Part shown: positions 43,579 through 52,390 of the stretch, piece by piece | Position numbering within the stretch: the stretch's first letter is position 1 | How the letters are laid out: the number at the start of each line of letters is the position of its first letter | Assembly (NCBI RefSeq): GCF_003060885.1 | Contig: NZ_QAIG01000004.1 | Coordinates: forward strand, 156,123 to 220,122 | Origin: Pseudomonas sp. HMWF032 | Lineage (GTDB): Bacteria; Pseudomonadota; Gammaproteobacteria; Pseudomonadales; Pseudomonadaceae | Direction of reading: 5' to 3' | Length of the DNA stretch: 64,000 nucleotides | Notes under the pieces: model-generated | What the model was told of the DNA's origin: nothing | What the model saw: only the letters and a program-made list of their open reading frames with translations | Database searches by the model: none | Position numbers and translations under genes: made by a program

Positions 43579-43967
43579 TACTTGATTCCATTGGTGATTG
43601 CGTAGGAACGCACAGCGGCGAACATCACCTCACGCTTCCACTGGGGGACCCCGAGGACCTCCATACATGCCCCGAAGATCAGGTCACACATGAGCCGGCT
43701 GATTTGCACCGACTGGCCGGCAATGGTCATTCGACGGTAGCGGCAGAGGTAGTCGTGGATTACTGCGGCCTTGGCGTACTCGCCCCACGGGGAAAGGATT
43801 GGCCAGAAGGCGCGCGGGATGCTTGCGCCATCGGTGACGAAGCCATAAGGGACGGTCACGTTGGTCTTGGCGTTTAGGGAGCCGAGGTAGAACGGGAGGG
43901 GCTCTCGGGTTTCCCAGAGGTTAGGCCCCACCCACTCAGCGATAAGGGGTTTCGTAAAGCCGCTCAC
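43578..43967 (-). CDS. DUF1353 family protein
   Basis: This 129-residue protein matches DUF1353: YGFVTDGASIPRAFWPILSPWGEYAKAAVIHDYLCR is the family core, with conserved His-Asp. DUF1353 proteins are common in phages; their role is not established. It overlaps the gene before it by 4 bp and the next by 1 bp. Confidence 0.8.
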   Translation of the reverse strand: MSGFTKPLIAEWVGPNLWETREPLPFYLGSLNAKTNVTVPYGFVTDGASIPRAFWPILSPWGEYAKAAVIHDYLCRYRRMTIAGQSVQISRLMCDLIFGACMEVLGVPQWKREVMFAAVRSYAITNGIK

Positions 43968-44230
43968 TCAGCGTCTGTCCAGGGAGTGTCCTCAAAGCCC
44001 TTGTTGAGGTTCCGTTTGATCAGATACTGACGCCAGCTCTCGGACTCGGTGGGGTAGGACGGTTTACAAAAGGAGAAATTCCAAGAGGATTCCCGGAGGA
44101 CCGTACCGGGCCAGAGCTCTTCGCCCTCGGAGACGTGCATGACCTTACCGCTGACGTAACGGGAAGCCTCCCATTTGGTGTAAGCCAGTACGGTTGCAGT
44201 GGCCTCGTGGTTACGGGTGTGGTGGACCAC
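43964..44230 (-). CDS. Hypothetical phage protein, start uncertain
   Basis: The 88-residue frame begins at GTG 44230 (MVHHTRNHEATATVLAYTKW). Upstream the frame continues as KLLAFS with only CTG codons as other starts, so translation may begin further up. A second frame in the same place (44286-44020) is Pro/Ser-rich and looks like a shadow. It ends TPWTDAE, overlapping the next start by 4 bp. Confidence 0.55.
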   Translation of the reverse strand: MVHHTRNHEATATVLAYTKWEASRYVSGKVMHVSEGEELWPGTVLRESSWNFSFCKPSYPTESESWRQYLIKRNLNKGFEDTPWTDAE

Positions 44231-44246
44231 GGAGAAGGCGAGGAGC

Positions 44247-44822
44247 TTACCGGCCAGCAGCAGCCCCTTGGCGCAGAGACTCCCAATCGAACTCCAGGCG
44301 GTACTCAGGGAACTTCAGGAGCATCCGGTCGATTCGGTTCTGGAGGCGCTTGACGCTCTCGGTAACGCGAATGAGGGTGATGGTTTTCTTTGAGTGGTCC
44401 TGTACGAACTCCTCAGAGGTGAACCAGTTGTCACCGTCAAAGACCGCTTGGTTAATGCCGAAGTCGAAGCTGGCGATTAGGTCCGATGGATGCGCGCTTT
44501 GGACCCAGATGAGGTTGACCTCGTGGCCCGATGGGGTAACCCACCAGTCGATTGCTCGGATGCCACGGGCTGACAGCAGGCTATCGGTGTAATCCAGGAC
44601 GCAGCCTTTGGCAGGACGCCAGCCTTGGTCCTCCAGGACATTCTTGAGGAGCACTCGATTGCTCGGGTGAAGGTCTACCCAGAAGTCCAGGTCTTTGGTG
44701 AGGGCCAGCTTGCCGGCGTAGAGGTCCCGAAGGGCACCCCCAGCGAGCATTACGGGATGGCCCAGGATGTTACGCAGGAGGGCCTGTAGGGCCATCCAGT
44801 GGGATGGTAATTCAGGGAACAT
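44247..44822 (-). CDS. Nucleotidyltransferase-fold protein
   Basis: The 191-residue protein has VMLAGGALRDLYAGKLALTK followed by DLDFWVDL, the GG-x(n)-DxD signature of the poly(A)-polymerase-like nucleotidyltransferase head. It lacks the tRNA-binding body, so it is a stand-alone domain. Targets of such phage enzymes are unknown; tRNA or protein modification is possible. It lies between the primase-helicase and a run of small genes. Confidence 0.7.
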   Translation of the reverse strand: MFPELPSHWMALQALLRNILGHPVMLAGGALRDLYAGKLALTKDLDFWVDLHPSNRVLLKNVLEDQGWRPAKGCVLDYTDSLLSARGIRAIDWWVTPSGHEVNLIWVQSAHPSDLIASFDFGINQAVFDGDNWFTSEEFVQDHSKKTITLIRVTESVKRLQNRIDRMLLKFPEYRLEFDWESLRQGAAAGR

Positions 44823-44842
44823 GAGGTGTCCTTGTGGGCCTG

Positions 44843-46489
44843 CTAGAAGCCCACGGAAGATGCGGTTGCTCCGTCCCCTTGGTCATCATCACCATCAGGG
44901 TCATAGCCAACACGTTCAGAGAGGAGCCCGGTCTGGGCGTCATAGGAGAGGTAGATGACCTTGCCGGTTGCTTGCCCGGTAAAGCGATCTTTGAGGATGC
45001 GGAAGGTGGTGGTCTGAGCCCGTACTGGGTCAGGGTCCTGCTGGTTCCGCTCCAGGCCGAACATAAAGAAGGACCAGAAGCCAATGGCTCGGGACCCTTT
45101 GAAGTGACGAATCATCACCCGCCCGCCTTCCTCGTGGGGTTTCCCCTCGGGAGTGCTCAAGTGGCTGATCAGGTGGACGATGATTCCCAGACGCTTAGCG
45201 AGGGAGGCTACGGATTCCATGAGGATTTCCAGGGACTCTTTCTCGTTGGCTGGGTCTGCAAGGGCGGTGAGGTGATCGACATAGAACAGACGGATGCCTA
45301 AGGCTTGTGCCATGTAGGCGATCTTGGCTTCCACGGTTTCCCATTCAGTACCCCCAAAGGAGTCATAAAGGGTCACCGAGTCGCCCAGCGTATCCAGGTG
45401 CTGATCAAGCTCTTCCTCAGTCCAGCCATCATCAGGGACGTGGAACCGCTTACCAGCCATCTTGCCGGCGATGCGTTTCCCAGTCTCTACAACGTCCTGT
45501 TCCAGGTAGACCACACCTGCCTTTTCCTGGAGCTCGGTGACATCGAAGGCCATCTGTTGAGTGAACAGGTCGGTCTTGCCCACACCAGTGCCGGCCCCGA
45601 AGGTGTACACGTCCCCGAAACGGCGACCATAGGTCAGCTTCGTCAGCGTAGGGAGGAACCACGGGAGGCCGATTTCAGGCTTCTCTTTGATCCGGGAGCG
45701 AATCTCGGAGATGTTCACCAGACCATCCGGGCGGTAGGTCTTGGCGTTCCAGATGGCCGTAATAACGTCTGCGCCTTTACCCTTTAGGAGACACTCATTG
45801 GCGTCCTTCAGGGGCAGCTCAGCGATCTTGCAGCGGCCAGGTGGGAAGAGGGTTGCGCACTCTTGCATGGCGTCCCGACCGGGATCGTCCATATCGAACA
45901 TCAGAATGATTTCATCGAACTTGAGGAGCCATTCGATGTTCTCAGCGATTGCCTTACGGGAACCGTCAGCGCCCGTGGGCACCGAGACTACAGGCCACTT
46001 ATGGCCCTGCAACTGGGAGACCGTGAGGGCGTCAATCTCACCCTCGGTCACAACAACCTTCTTACCGCCGTCCTTCCACAGCCACATGCCGTAGAGGTAC
46101 TTACCGATCTTGCCGGTAGTGAAGAAGTCTTTGTCCTGGAAGCGGACCTTCTGGGCCACGATGGAGCCTGTGGTGTCCCGGTAGTTGGCGATTTGCGCCC
46201 ACTTACCCTGGATTTTACCAACGTGATAACCCCACTTCTGGCAGGTTTCAGCGTTCAGGTTTCGAGACCTCAGGGCTTCTACAGTGCCCTGATAGTCCTC
46301 CATCGGGATAACCCCTTTGGCGGCTGGCTTGGCTTCACGAGGGGAGCCGTTGGAGTCCCCTTGTTTCGTCACGCCACAGGAAAAACAGTGAGTGTGCCCA
46401 TCGGAGTAGTGGGCGTTTGCATCTGAGGAGCCACAGTCGGGGCATTCAGACTTATAGAGGAACTCCGACTCTTCTTGCTCGTGAGCCAT
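44843..46489 (-). CDS. DNA primase-helicase, T7 gp4-like
   Basis: This 548-residue bifunctional enzyme unwinds DNA and makes primers at the fork. The N-terminal zinc finger has Cys 16, 19, 35 and 38 (CPDCG and CFSCG). TOPRIM motifs are VVVTEGEIDALT (145-156) and MFDMDDPGRD (197-206). The RecA-like helicase has Walker A at GAGTGVGKT (298-306) and a later YVDHLTALAD. T7 gp4 is 566. An acidic tail with GDDDQGDG ends in Phe, a thioredoxin/polymerase contact pattern in T7. Confidence 0.95.
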   Translation of the reverse strand: MAHEQEESEFLYKSECPDCGSSDANAHYSDGHTHCFSCGVTKQGDSNGSPREAKPAAKGVIPMEDYQGTVEALRSRNLNAETCQKWGYHVGKIQGKWAQIANYRDTTGSIVAQKVRFQDKDFFTTGKIGKYLYGMWLWKDGGKKVVVTEGEIDALTVSQLQGHKWPVVSVPTGADGSRKAIAENIEWLLKFDEIILMFDMDDPGRDAMQECATLFPPGRCKIAELPLKDANECLLKGKGADVITAIWNAKTYRPDGLVNISEIRSRIKEKPEIGLPWFLPTLTKLTYGRRFGDVYTFGAGTGVGKTDLFTQQMAFDVTELQEKAGVVYLEQDVVETGKRIAGKMAGKRFHVPDDGWTEEELDQHLDTLGDSVTLYDSFGGTEWETVEAKIAYMAQALGIRLFYVDHLTALADPANEKESLEILMESVASLAKRLGIIVHLISHLSTPEGKPHEEGGRVMIRHFKGSRAIGFWSFFMFGLERNQQDPDPVRAQTTTFRILKDRFTGQATGKVIYLSYDAQTGLLSERVGYDPDGDDDQGDGATASSVGF

Positions 46490-46498
46490 TGGGGATTC

Positions 46499-46975
46499 CT
46501 ACAGGGGATTCTTTTTGAGCCAGGCGCTGATGTCGAAACTCGGACAAGCCTTGGTGAACTCGTTAGGAGTCACCTTGCCGTCCCGGTTCAGGTCTGGGGA
46601 AAGGTCTCGATGGCCCACAATGCGGGCACTGGAATAGCGCGCTTTGAGCTGCGAGAGGAGGACCCGGAGGGTGTCCCACTGGGCTTTCTGGAAGTTGTCA
46701 GCGGGTTTGCCCTTGGCATCCACACCACCGACCATGCAAATGCCGATGGAGTTATGGTTGTGGCCCACGGCATGAGCGCCCAGTTCAGACTCTCGGCGGC
46801 CTGTTTCCAGGGTGCCATCACGGCGGATGACGTAGTGGTAGCCGATGGTCACGAAGCCGCGCTTCAGGTGCCACTGGGTAATCTCACGCTTGCCGATGTC
46901 GGCGCTGCCTGTTGCTGAGCAATGGACCACCAGCAAATCAGTGGAGGTCCGATCCTTCAGGCGAGGGGAAGTCAT
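46499..46975 (-). CDS. N-acetylmuramoyl-L-alanine amidase, T7 lysozyme (gp3.5)-like
   Basis: This 158-residue zinc amidase cuts the peptide side chain of peptidoglycan; in T7 it also binds and restrains the phage RNA polymerase. Zinc ligands are His18 (VVHCSAT), His122 (VGHRDLSPD) and Cys144, with Tyr46 (IGYHY) at the active site. An insertion NRDGKVTPNEFTKA precedes the Cys compared with T7, as in many other phages. No signal peptide, as expected with a holin. Confidence 0.94.
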   Translation of the reverse strand: MTSPRLKDRTSTDLLVVHCSATGSADIGKREITQWHLKRGFVTIGYHYVIRRDGTLETGRRESELGAHAVGHNHNSIGICMVGGVDAKGKPADNFQKAQWDTLRVLLSQLKARYSSARIVGHRDLSPDLNRDGKVTPNEFTKACPSFDISAWLKKNPL

Positions 46976-47448
46976 TTGGAAGCGTCCTTATTCTTAGGAC
47001 GAAGTGCAGGGTGAAGCGGTTTCTTGGGCTCTTGGAGCCACTCTTCAGGGACGCTCTTTTTGGCGTACTTGAAGCCGTTCTTTTCACACCACATTGCGTA
47101 GGTGGTTGGGGAACCCTTGTAGAGCTTCGATTGGGGGTTGCTGAAGACGAAGCGGACATCGAGGTCAGGGTATTGCGCCTTGATCAGGGCGTGCTTCTTG
47201 CGGTCATCGGAGTCAAAGAGCCCTTTGGACTCAATGATGATGTTGTTCTTTAGTACGAAGTCAGGGGTGTATTTGTGGTCGGAGGCGGGGACTACATAGT
47301 CCAGGAAGTAAGCCTCAAAGGGGACCTCGGGACCCAGCGCCTTAGCGATGGTCTCCTCAAGGCCCGAGCGATACCGAGCCGGATTACTACCCGGCTTGAT
47401 ACCCCGTTTGATTCCTACAGACCGGCCCTTAGAAGTTCGGGCGGTCAT
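46972..47448 (-). CDS. Endonuclease I (Holliday junction resolvase), T7 gp3-like
   Basis: This 158-residue enzyme resolves branched DNA and helps degrade host DNA. The active site is seen in YTPDFVLKN (Asp63) and IIIESKG (Glu73, Lys75), with Glu31/32 in SGLEETIAKAL. ATG 47448 (MTARTSKGRSVG) overlaps the gp2.5 end by 20 bp; the longer frame is a shadow of gp2.5. T7 gp3 is 149 residues. Confidence 0.92.
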   Translation of the reverse strand: MTARTSKGRSVGIKRGIKPGSNPARYRSGLEETIAKALGPEVPFEAYFLDYVVPASDHKYTPDFVLKNNIIIESKGLFDSDDRKKHALIKAQYPDLDVRFVFSNPQSKLYKGSPTTYAMWCEKNGFKYAKKSVPEEWLQEPKKPLHPALRPKNKDASK

Positions 47449-48097
47449 CACCATCATCGGCGTCCTGATCAGGTACATCGTCAGCATCGAAGCCAGCGTT
47501 ATCCGCCTCGAAGCCACCCTCATCTTCGTCTTCATCGAAGCCCAGGTAGCCAGCGCTAGCGCCACCACCAGTGAACTCGACCAACTTGATGATCTTCACG
47601 CCACGGATGCGCAGGGTCACACCAGCGCCCAGGAGGGCGGTGTAGTACGGGCAGACGAAGCAGGAGATACGGGCCACGGTGCCAGTGCCAATTTTCAGGT
47701 CAGCAGTCAGGCCCTTGCCCTTGGAATCGAACAGCGGGATCTTCCGCTGAACCACTTCCTTGGTCTTCGAGTCGGTGTAAGAGGCTTTGGACTTGAAGTT
47801 GAAGACCACGAAGTCCTCACCGTCTTCCTCAACTTCCTCAAACGGGAGTTGGGCTTCCTTCACACGCTTACCGGAGCCTTTCTTCTTCGACTCGGCTTCG
47901 GAGATTTGGCGCTCCAGCTCTTCCTGCTGGACCTTTTCGATCAGTTCCACGAACGCCTGAGCGTCAGCGGCTGGGACCTTGATCTTGGTCTTGTAGACGC
48001 CAGCCTCATCAAACTTGGTGTCAGGCTTGATCAGGGTTGGGTAAATCAGGGTGCCCTTAGGGGACACCGCTTCGACGTTGTTGTTTTCGTAGGCCAT
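47429..48097 (-). CDS. Single-stranded DNA-binding protein, T7 gp2.5-like
   Basis: This 222-residue protein coats single-stranded DNA and contacts the polymerase and helicase. The OB-fold body opens MAYENNNVEAVSPKGTLIYP. The C-terminal tail is very acidic and ends in Phe (DDRPNF), the key feature of gp2.5 for partner contact. T7 gp2.5 is 232 residues. Confidence 0.93.
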   Translation of the reverse strand: MAYENNNVEAVSPKGTLIYPTLIKPDTKFDEAGVYKTKIKVPAADAQAFVELIEKVQQEELERQISEAESKKKGSGKRVKEAQLPFEEVEEDGEDFVVFNFKSKASYTDSKTKEVVQRKIPLFDSKGKGLTADLKIGTGTVARISCFVCPYYTALLGAGVTLRIRGVKIIKLVEFTGGGASAGYLGFDEDEDEGGFEADNAGFDADDVPDQDADDGDDRPNF

Positions 48098-48289
48098 TTA
48101 GGCGCTTTCCTTTTCACTGCGGAAGCGTTCCTCCAGGGCCTCCAATTGGGATTCAGCAAGGCCGAACTCGCGTTGGAGTGCCATGGATTCGCTTGGGGGG
48201 AGGTAGCCGCACTGCTGCACGGCTCGTTTAATGCGGGCGGATGGGGACTCAGGGAGAGCCCCGGAGGGTGTTTCTTGGTGAGGAGCCAT
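48098..48289 (-). CDS. Small hypothetical phage protein
   Basis: The 63-residue product has a Pro/Ser-rich start, then a helical LPPSESMALQREFGLAESQL and a charged end. It starts at the stop of the previous gene (1-bp overlap) and ends next to the gp2.5 start. The function is unknown. Confidence 0.55.
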   Translation of the reverse strand: MAPHQETPSGALPESPSARIKRAVQQCGYLPPSESMALQREFGLAESQLEALEERFRSEKESA

Positions 48290-49023
48290 CAGTGGTGGTC
48301 CTCTTCTGGACCAGCGGGTAAACCCACCGTGTCCACTTGCTGGTATTGCTTGAGGATGTCTTCGAGATTGCCCTTAGGAGGGCGGTCATCGTTGAGTTTC
48401 CCGACTGAAGCAGCATCCAGGACAATGCCGAGGCAGGCCCGAGCGTGCCCCAGGTGGTGAGCGCGTGACTCCTCATCCAGGTCCTGGCCTTCCCACCATA
48501 GGTAGATGTGGCGCAGGGCTGCATGGAAGTACACCGAGGAGCTCACAGCGTCTTTACGCCAGTTGGCAGGGCCGTACTTTTGCAGACCCAGTTTCAGGGC
48601 CATAGCCTCGTGGGCCATAGCGACCGGAGACACCAGACCTAGTGGGGCTTTCTTCTGACCTTGGAGGGTCTTGGGGTTCCCGTCTGGGTATCCCTCGGGG
48701 AGGAGGGCCGTGAGCTTGTCAGCCAGGGCGTTACAGGCATCCTGACCTACCGAGCCAAAGCCGGCTTCTGGGTATCCAGCGGCCTCGTGTGCTCGAATCT
48801 CAGTAGCGGTTACCCGCTCGGAGCTGCGGAGGTAGAAGTAGCCGAGTTCTCCTCGAATGGAGAAACCATCTTCCCCCCGTACACGGTATACAGGGCGGGA
48901 GAATCGACGGCGCAGGGTTCCCTCGTGGTAGTTAATCATGAGGGATTCGCCAGGGGCGTACCAAAAGGGGATGCCACGGAGCTTTTCAAAAGGGCCCGTG
49001 TAACGATATTCCTGCTGGTTCAT
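48289..49023 (-). CDS. dATP/dGTP diphosphohydrolase-like protein (DUF5664)
   Basis: This is a 244-residue protein. The C-terminal half carries the family core ALKLGLQKYGPANWRKDAV, then FHAALRHIYLWWEGQDLDEE and HHLGHARACLGIVLD. This HD/MazG-like fold in phages hydrolyses dATP or dGTP and is sometimes linked to altered nucleotide pools. The N-terminal half (YRYTGPFEKLRGIPFWYAPG) is not recognised. The specificity is unknown. Confidence 0.7.
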   Translation of the reverse strand: MNQQEYRYTGPFEKLRGIPFWYAPGESLMINYHEGTLRRRFSRPVYRVRGEDGFSIRGELGYFYLRSSERVTATEIRAHEAAGYPEAGFGSVGQDACNALADKLTALLPEGYPDGNPKTLQGQKKAPLGLVSPVAMAHEAMALKLGLQKYGPANWRKDAVSSSVYFHAALRHIYLWWEGQDLDEESRAHHLGHARACLGIVLDAASVGKLNDDRPPKGNLEDILKQYQQVDTVGLPAGPEEDHH

Positions 49024-49337
49024 GCCCGAACACCCATAGAGCCCACTAAGTAATTGGCGAGGCCCCGGAAGAAACCACCTACTTTGCTCTTGCTCTTGCG
49101 CACCACGGCCTTGGTCTGTTCCTTCACGACTTCAGCGGTGGCCATCTGAATGGTCAGCTCTACCGGGCGGTAGGTCATCGCTTTCACATAGTCAGCCGGG
49201 GAGATGGCGTAATAGGTGCCCTGGACGTTCACAGAGGAGGCGCGCTTGTTGTGGGGGATTTTGGCCAAGATGGTTCTGGCTTCATCCTGAACGGTGAACG
49301 CCTTGTGGCCGGGTGCGTAGCGGAGGGAGATGGTCAT
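49020..49337 (-). CDS. Hypothetical phage protein
   Basis: The 105-residue product starts MTISLRYAPGHKAFTVQDEA and carries a very basic stretch (AVVRKSKSKVGGFFRGLANY), suggesting nucleic acid or membrane contact. AGGAAACCTCCT lies before the ATG. It is the first gene after promoter E and the TE-like terminator, so it belongs to the phage-polymerase-dependent class. Confidence 0.6.
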   Translation of the reverse strand: MTISLRYAPGHKAFTVQDEARTILAKIPHNKRASSVNVQGTYYAISPADYVKAMTYRPVELTIQMATAEVVKEQTKAVVRKSKSKVGGFFRGLANYLVGSMGVRA

Positions 49338-49355
49338 AGGAGGTTTCCTGAGGGC

Positions 49356-49381
49356 AACAAAAAGCCCTCACTAGGAGGGCT
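49356..49381 (-). terminator. Early terminator, T7 TE-like
   Basis: Read leftward, AGCCCTC, CTAGT, GAGGGCT and then TTTTG form a 7-bp stem with a T-run. It lies downstream of the RNA polymerase gene and just after phage promoter E, the place where T7 stops host RNA polymerase while its own enzyme reads on. Confidence 0.8.
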
Positions 49382-49401
49382 CGGAGATGGGTGTGTGGTT
49401 T

Positions 49402-49422
49402 GTTCTAAAGTGTCATGTAACT
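49402..49422 (-). promoter_or_regulatory. Phage RNA polymerase promoter (copy E, class II genes)
   Basis: It reads AGTTACATGACACTTTAGAA on the minus strand, identical to copy A over 20 bases. It opens the DNA-metabolism block and lies 20 bp before the TE-like terminator. Confidence 0.8.
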
Positions 49423-49696
49423 ACTGGATTCCCCGTAGGGGAGCGACGTAGCCACTATGCTTGTCAGCGTCATAGTCGAGAATGAAGGGCTTCTCCTGGA
49501 GTTCACCTATGAGGAACCTTGCCCGGTCGGCTTCGTAGCGAACCCGGTCTGGATACTCGGAGCGGTCAAGCGTCAGACCTTCAGAGATACATTCACCCTT
49601 GCGGTGGAGTATTGCTGTCCAGTTTGACTTCCCGTTTGACTCTGGCATGGGGCCGTACCACACCGTTAAGGCCGGTTGAGCTTCAGGCGAACGCAT
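49421..49696 (-). CDS. Small hypothetical early protein
   Basis: ATG 49696 (MRSPEAQPALTVWYGPMPES) overlaps the RNA polymerase stop by 14 bp and gives 91 residues. The body ILHRKGECISEGLTLDRSEY and the C-terminal KPFILDYDADKHSGYVAPL look beta-rich. It is the last gene before the early terminator. The function is unknown. Confidence 0.6.
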   Translation of the reverse strand: MRSPEAQPALTVWYGPMPESNGKSNWTAILHRKGECISEGLTLDRSEYPDRVRYEADRARFLIGELQEKPFILDYDADKHSGYVAPLRGIQ

Positions 49697-52289
49697 ATTG
49701 AGACTCCACCACGCCAGTGACATCCAGGCTCCCGTTCTGCGGGTAGTCGAGCTTGAGGAGTTTCCCCAGGTTCGCCTCCGACATCTGGTCCATTACCTGC
49801 TCCTTGAAGCACCCGAGGACATCCTGAGCGGTGTAGGTTCTGACGAACTGCTCTCTGACTGCTCTGAAGAGGAGGTGAGAGTTCCCTGCATGGGTCCCGA
49901 AGGAATCATGGATCATCGCAAAGCTCCGAATCCCCAAATCACTTGCTGCGTGTACGGTCTCCATAAGGTGGCTCGCGTCCATTGAGTGGATGAAGTTGGG
50001 ACTGATTCCGTTGCGCTGGGCTGTGGTGTCGATGTCGTCCCCTCGGTGGGTGATGTTCATGCGGATAGCATTGGAGCCGCCGTCCTCAGAAGTCCCCTGG
50101 AAGTCCCGGATGAGGCTGGAGCCAAAGACCGTATCGACTCGCTGAGTCTTGGGCTTGCGGTATTCCTGCCATACAGTGAAGCCGGCTGGTGTGGTCCACC
50201 TTACGGGGAGCCCTTGGGAGCCCAGCAGTGCAGCGGCAGACTTCAGCCAGTTCATAGCCTCCACGGCCTTGACCACCACCTGGCTAACTGCAACCCAGAT
50301 ATGGCCAGCAAGGAACCGGGCCATCTGTGAACGCTCACCAGGGGTTGGCCAGAAGTGGCCCTTACCGTTCTCCACAGCGGGGCGGATGACATCGGACATC
50401 AGTTGCTCCGAGAATCCGTACTCGCGGGAGCCATAAGCCAGCGTCATCACAGAGCGCTTCGTCACTTTCCGGTCTATACCGTAGGTGAGCCAGCGTTCAG
50501 CCATGGTTGCTGTACCCAGTTGGAGAACCTGTCTGGTATCCTTGTTCTCTTCTGTGCCGTATTCCCGGTCTACCCACTCATCGGAGGTCCCATGTCCAAC
50601 GTCAGCTTTAAGCTGCTGGATAACCTTTTCGGCAACAAGTCGGTAGATGTCCTCGGGGGTCTCCCCAGGAACCAGGTTAACGGCACCACCTCCGACCTCA
50701 TCACGAAGCATTGCGCTGAAGTGCTGAAGACCGGAACAGCTACCGTCGAAGGCGACCGGGATGTGACTCACGAAGTCATCACCGAAGCGTTTATAACCAG
50801 CCCATTCGATGCAGAAAGCCAGGAAGCAGAAGGGGCTGTCTACGTCAGTCCAGAAGAGTTCCTGGAGGGGATCATGGGCGACCCTGAGGATCACTTCTTC
50901 ATGGGCGCTGATCCACTGGAGTCTCTCCTCGAAGCTGACCTTATCGACCCCAGCACAGTTGGCACCGTGAATTGCCAGCCATTTAGCGCCTTCCTTGCCG
51001 AGCGGTTTCCCCTCACTGAATCGCAGGATGCCCTTCATCAGGTCGTCTCCTTGGGGGTTCAAAAGGGTGGCCGCGTAGATTCGCCCACGGAAGTCCAGGT
51101 TGTGGGGGAAGTAGATGGCGGGGTCATCGCGGAACTTCTGGCCTTGGCGCAAGATGGCCGCAACCCTACGCCTCCGGGACTTGAGGGAGTTGTTCTTGGT
51201 ATGCCACTCAAAAGCAGCCTTTCGGTAAGCGAGACGGACCTCAGGGTCTTGGTCGATGCCATCTGGCCTGAGCGGCGGCTCCTCCCCAATGATCGTCGGG
51301 TAGTCCTTCACGACGTTTCGCGTCCACGATAAGACCTCGGTAGCTGCATCCAGGACTTGGCTGTTGATAGCCCAAGCGGTTTCCTGGATCAGGTTCACGG
51401 CCTTGTAGACTGGCGTGAGGTCGAGCTCGCTATAGACGCTCTTGACCACGGACAGCGGGGCACGGACAAACAGGAGAGGGCGGGTGTGCTCCGTAAAGTA
51501 GCCACCACCAATCCAGTGATTCCAGGGTGAGGGCGGAACCACTGTTGGAAGGTGGACCACTGAGGCGTCAGCCAGCCGTGAGTTAACAGCAGCGGCTTTC
51601 TCAGCGAACTCTGGAGCCATGGTTAGCACTAGCGAGATGTCCTTCACGCCAGCCCGTCCAGGCGCTGTACGCTGCAAGTGCCCAATCCCCGTGGCCTGAA
51701 GAGCCAGTGAGAGGAGGTGGGCACCAACCTTGACCATCGTAGCTGCATCACGCCCAGTCTCTTCGACATCGAGGCGTCTTTCCCAGGCCATCACATAGGC
51801 ACGCTTAACGTGGTCGCCTTGGCGCTGCTTGAGACCTTCAGCAATAGCGCCTTTGTAGGCCCGCTCAAATTCCCCCTTGAGGTGATCCGCTCGGAGCTGG
51901 GTATCGATGTCCACACCGATCTTGCGGGACACGTTCACAGCCGTGGTTGGCTTCCCCATGAATGCCGTAAGGGTTGCCCGGAGGGTGATGTAGGCCACCT
52001 GAGTGGAGTCCATCTTCTCAACGTACTTCAGTAGCGCAGTCTTACGGCCACCCTTAGGGCCCATAGCCTCAGCCTTCCAGGCATCAATGGCTTTGGCGAC
52101 CATGGGCACACCTTCCTTGAATATCCAGCCGAAAGCCGATACCCCGTTTACATCACCTTCCTCTAGAGCCCTCTGGAGGTTCTTCTGGAACAACTCGGTG
52201 CCCAGGTCTGAACCTTCTTTCTCTAGCATCATCTGGCGTTCGGCCAACTCTGGGCCATAGGTATGCAGCAGGTTTTCGTATGGAGTCAT
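49683..52289 (-). CDS. Single-subunit phage RNA polymerase, T7 gp1-like
   Basis: This 868-residue DNA-dependent RNA polymerase transcribes the phage middle and late genes from its own promoters. Catalytic residues are intact: Asp515 in AFDGSCSGLQHFS, Lys611 and Tyr619 in KRSVMTLAYGS, and Asp795 in MIHDSFGTH. The specificity-loop region is VDTVFGSSLIRDFQGTSEDG, unlike T7, in keeping with the altered promoter motif. T7 gp1 is 883. Its own promoters lie upstream as well (52366-52413), so it may amplify itself after induction. Confidence 0.96.
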   Translation of the reverse strand: MTPYENLLHTYGPELAERQMMLEKEGSDLGTELFQKNLQRALEEGDVNGVSAFGWIFKEGVPMVAKAIDAWKAEAMGPKGGRKTALLKYVEKMDSTQVAYITLRATLTAFMGKPTTAVNVSRKIGVDIDTQLRADHLKGEFERAYKGAIAEGLKQRQGDHVKRAYVMAWERRLDVEETGRDAATMVKVGAHLLSLALQATGIGHLQRTAPGRAGVKDISLVLTMAPEFAEKAAAVNSRLADASVVHLPTVVPPSPWNHWIGGGYFTEHTRPLLFVRAPLSVVKSVYSELDLTPVYKAVNLIQETAWAINSQVLDAATEVLSWTRNVVKDYPTIIGEEPPLRPDGIDQDPEVRLAYRKAAFEWHTKNNSLKSRRRRVAAILRQGQKFRDDPAIYFPHNLDFRGRIYAATLLNPQGDDLMKGILRFSEGKPLGKEGAKWLAIHGANCAGVDKVSFEERLQWISAHEEVILRVAHDPLQELFWTDVDSPFCFLAFCIEWAGYKRFGDDFVSHIPVAFDGSCSGLQHFSAMLRDEVGGGAVNLVPGETPEDIYRLVAEKVIQQLKADVGHGTSDEWVDREYGTEENKDTRQVLQLGTATMAERWLTYGIDRKVTKRSVMTLAYGSREYGFSEQLMSDVIRPAVENGKGHFWPTPGERSQMARFLAGHIWVAVSQVVVKAVEAMNWLKSAAALLGSQGLPVRWTTPAGFTVWQEYRKPKTQRVDTVFGSSLIRDFQGTSEDGGSNAIRMNITHRGDDIDTTAQRNGISPNFIHSMDASHLMETVHAASDLGIRSFAMIHDSFGTHAGNSHLLFRAVREQFVRTYTAQDVLGCFKEQVMDQMSEANLGKLLKLDYPQNGSLDVTGVVESQYAFA

Positions 52290-52349
52290 TAACGATCAAT
52301 CCCCAGGATCATTAAGGACACCTCAGGGCAAACCCAGGCGTACTCCTAT

Positions 52350-52361
52350 AGGAATATTCCT
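52350..52361. promoter_or_regulatory. 12-bp palindrome upstream of the RNA polymerase gene
   Basis: AGGAATATTCCT is a perfect palindrome lying 61 bp upstream of the polymerase start, next to promoter F. It has the form of a dimeric regulator's operator. This is a candidate only; no matching repressor is known here. Confidence 0.35.
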
Positions 52362-52365
52362 TTGG

Positions 52366-52387
52366 CCCTGAAGTGTCATGTAACTGG
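52366..52387 (-). promoter_or_regulatory. Phage RNA polymerase promoter (copy F)
   Basis: It reads AGTTACATGACACTTCAGGG on the minus strand, one base off the core (TTCAG for TTTAG). It points into the RNA polymerase gene. Confidence 0.65.
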
Positions 52388-52390
52388 CTT

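Noticed and set aside
50355..51332. 325-codon plus-strand frame opposite the RNA polymerase gene
   Set aside because: It lies within the conserved catalytic region of the polymerase on the other strand and shows no domain.
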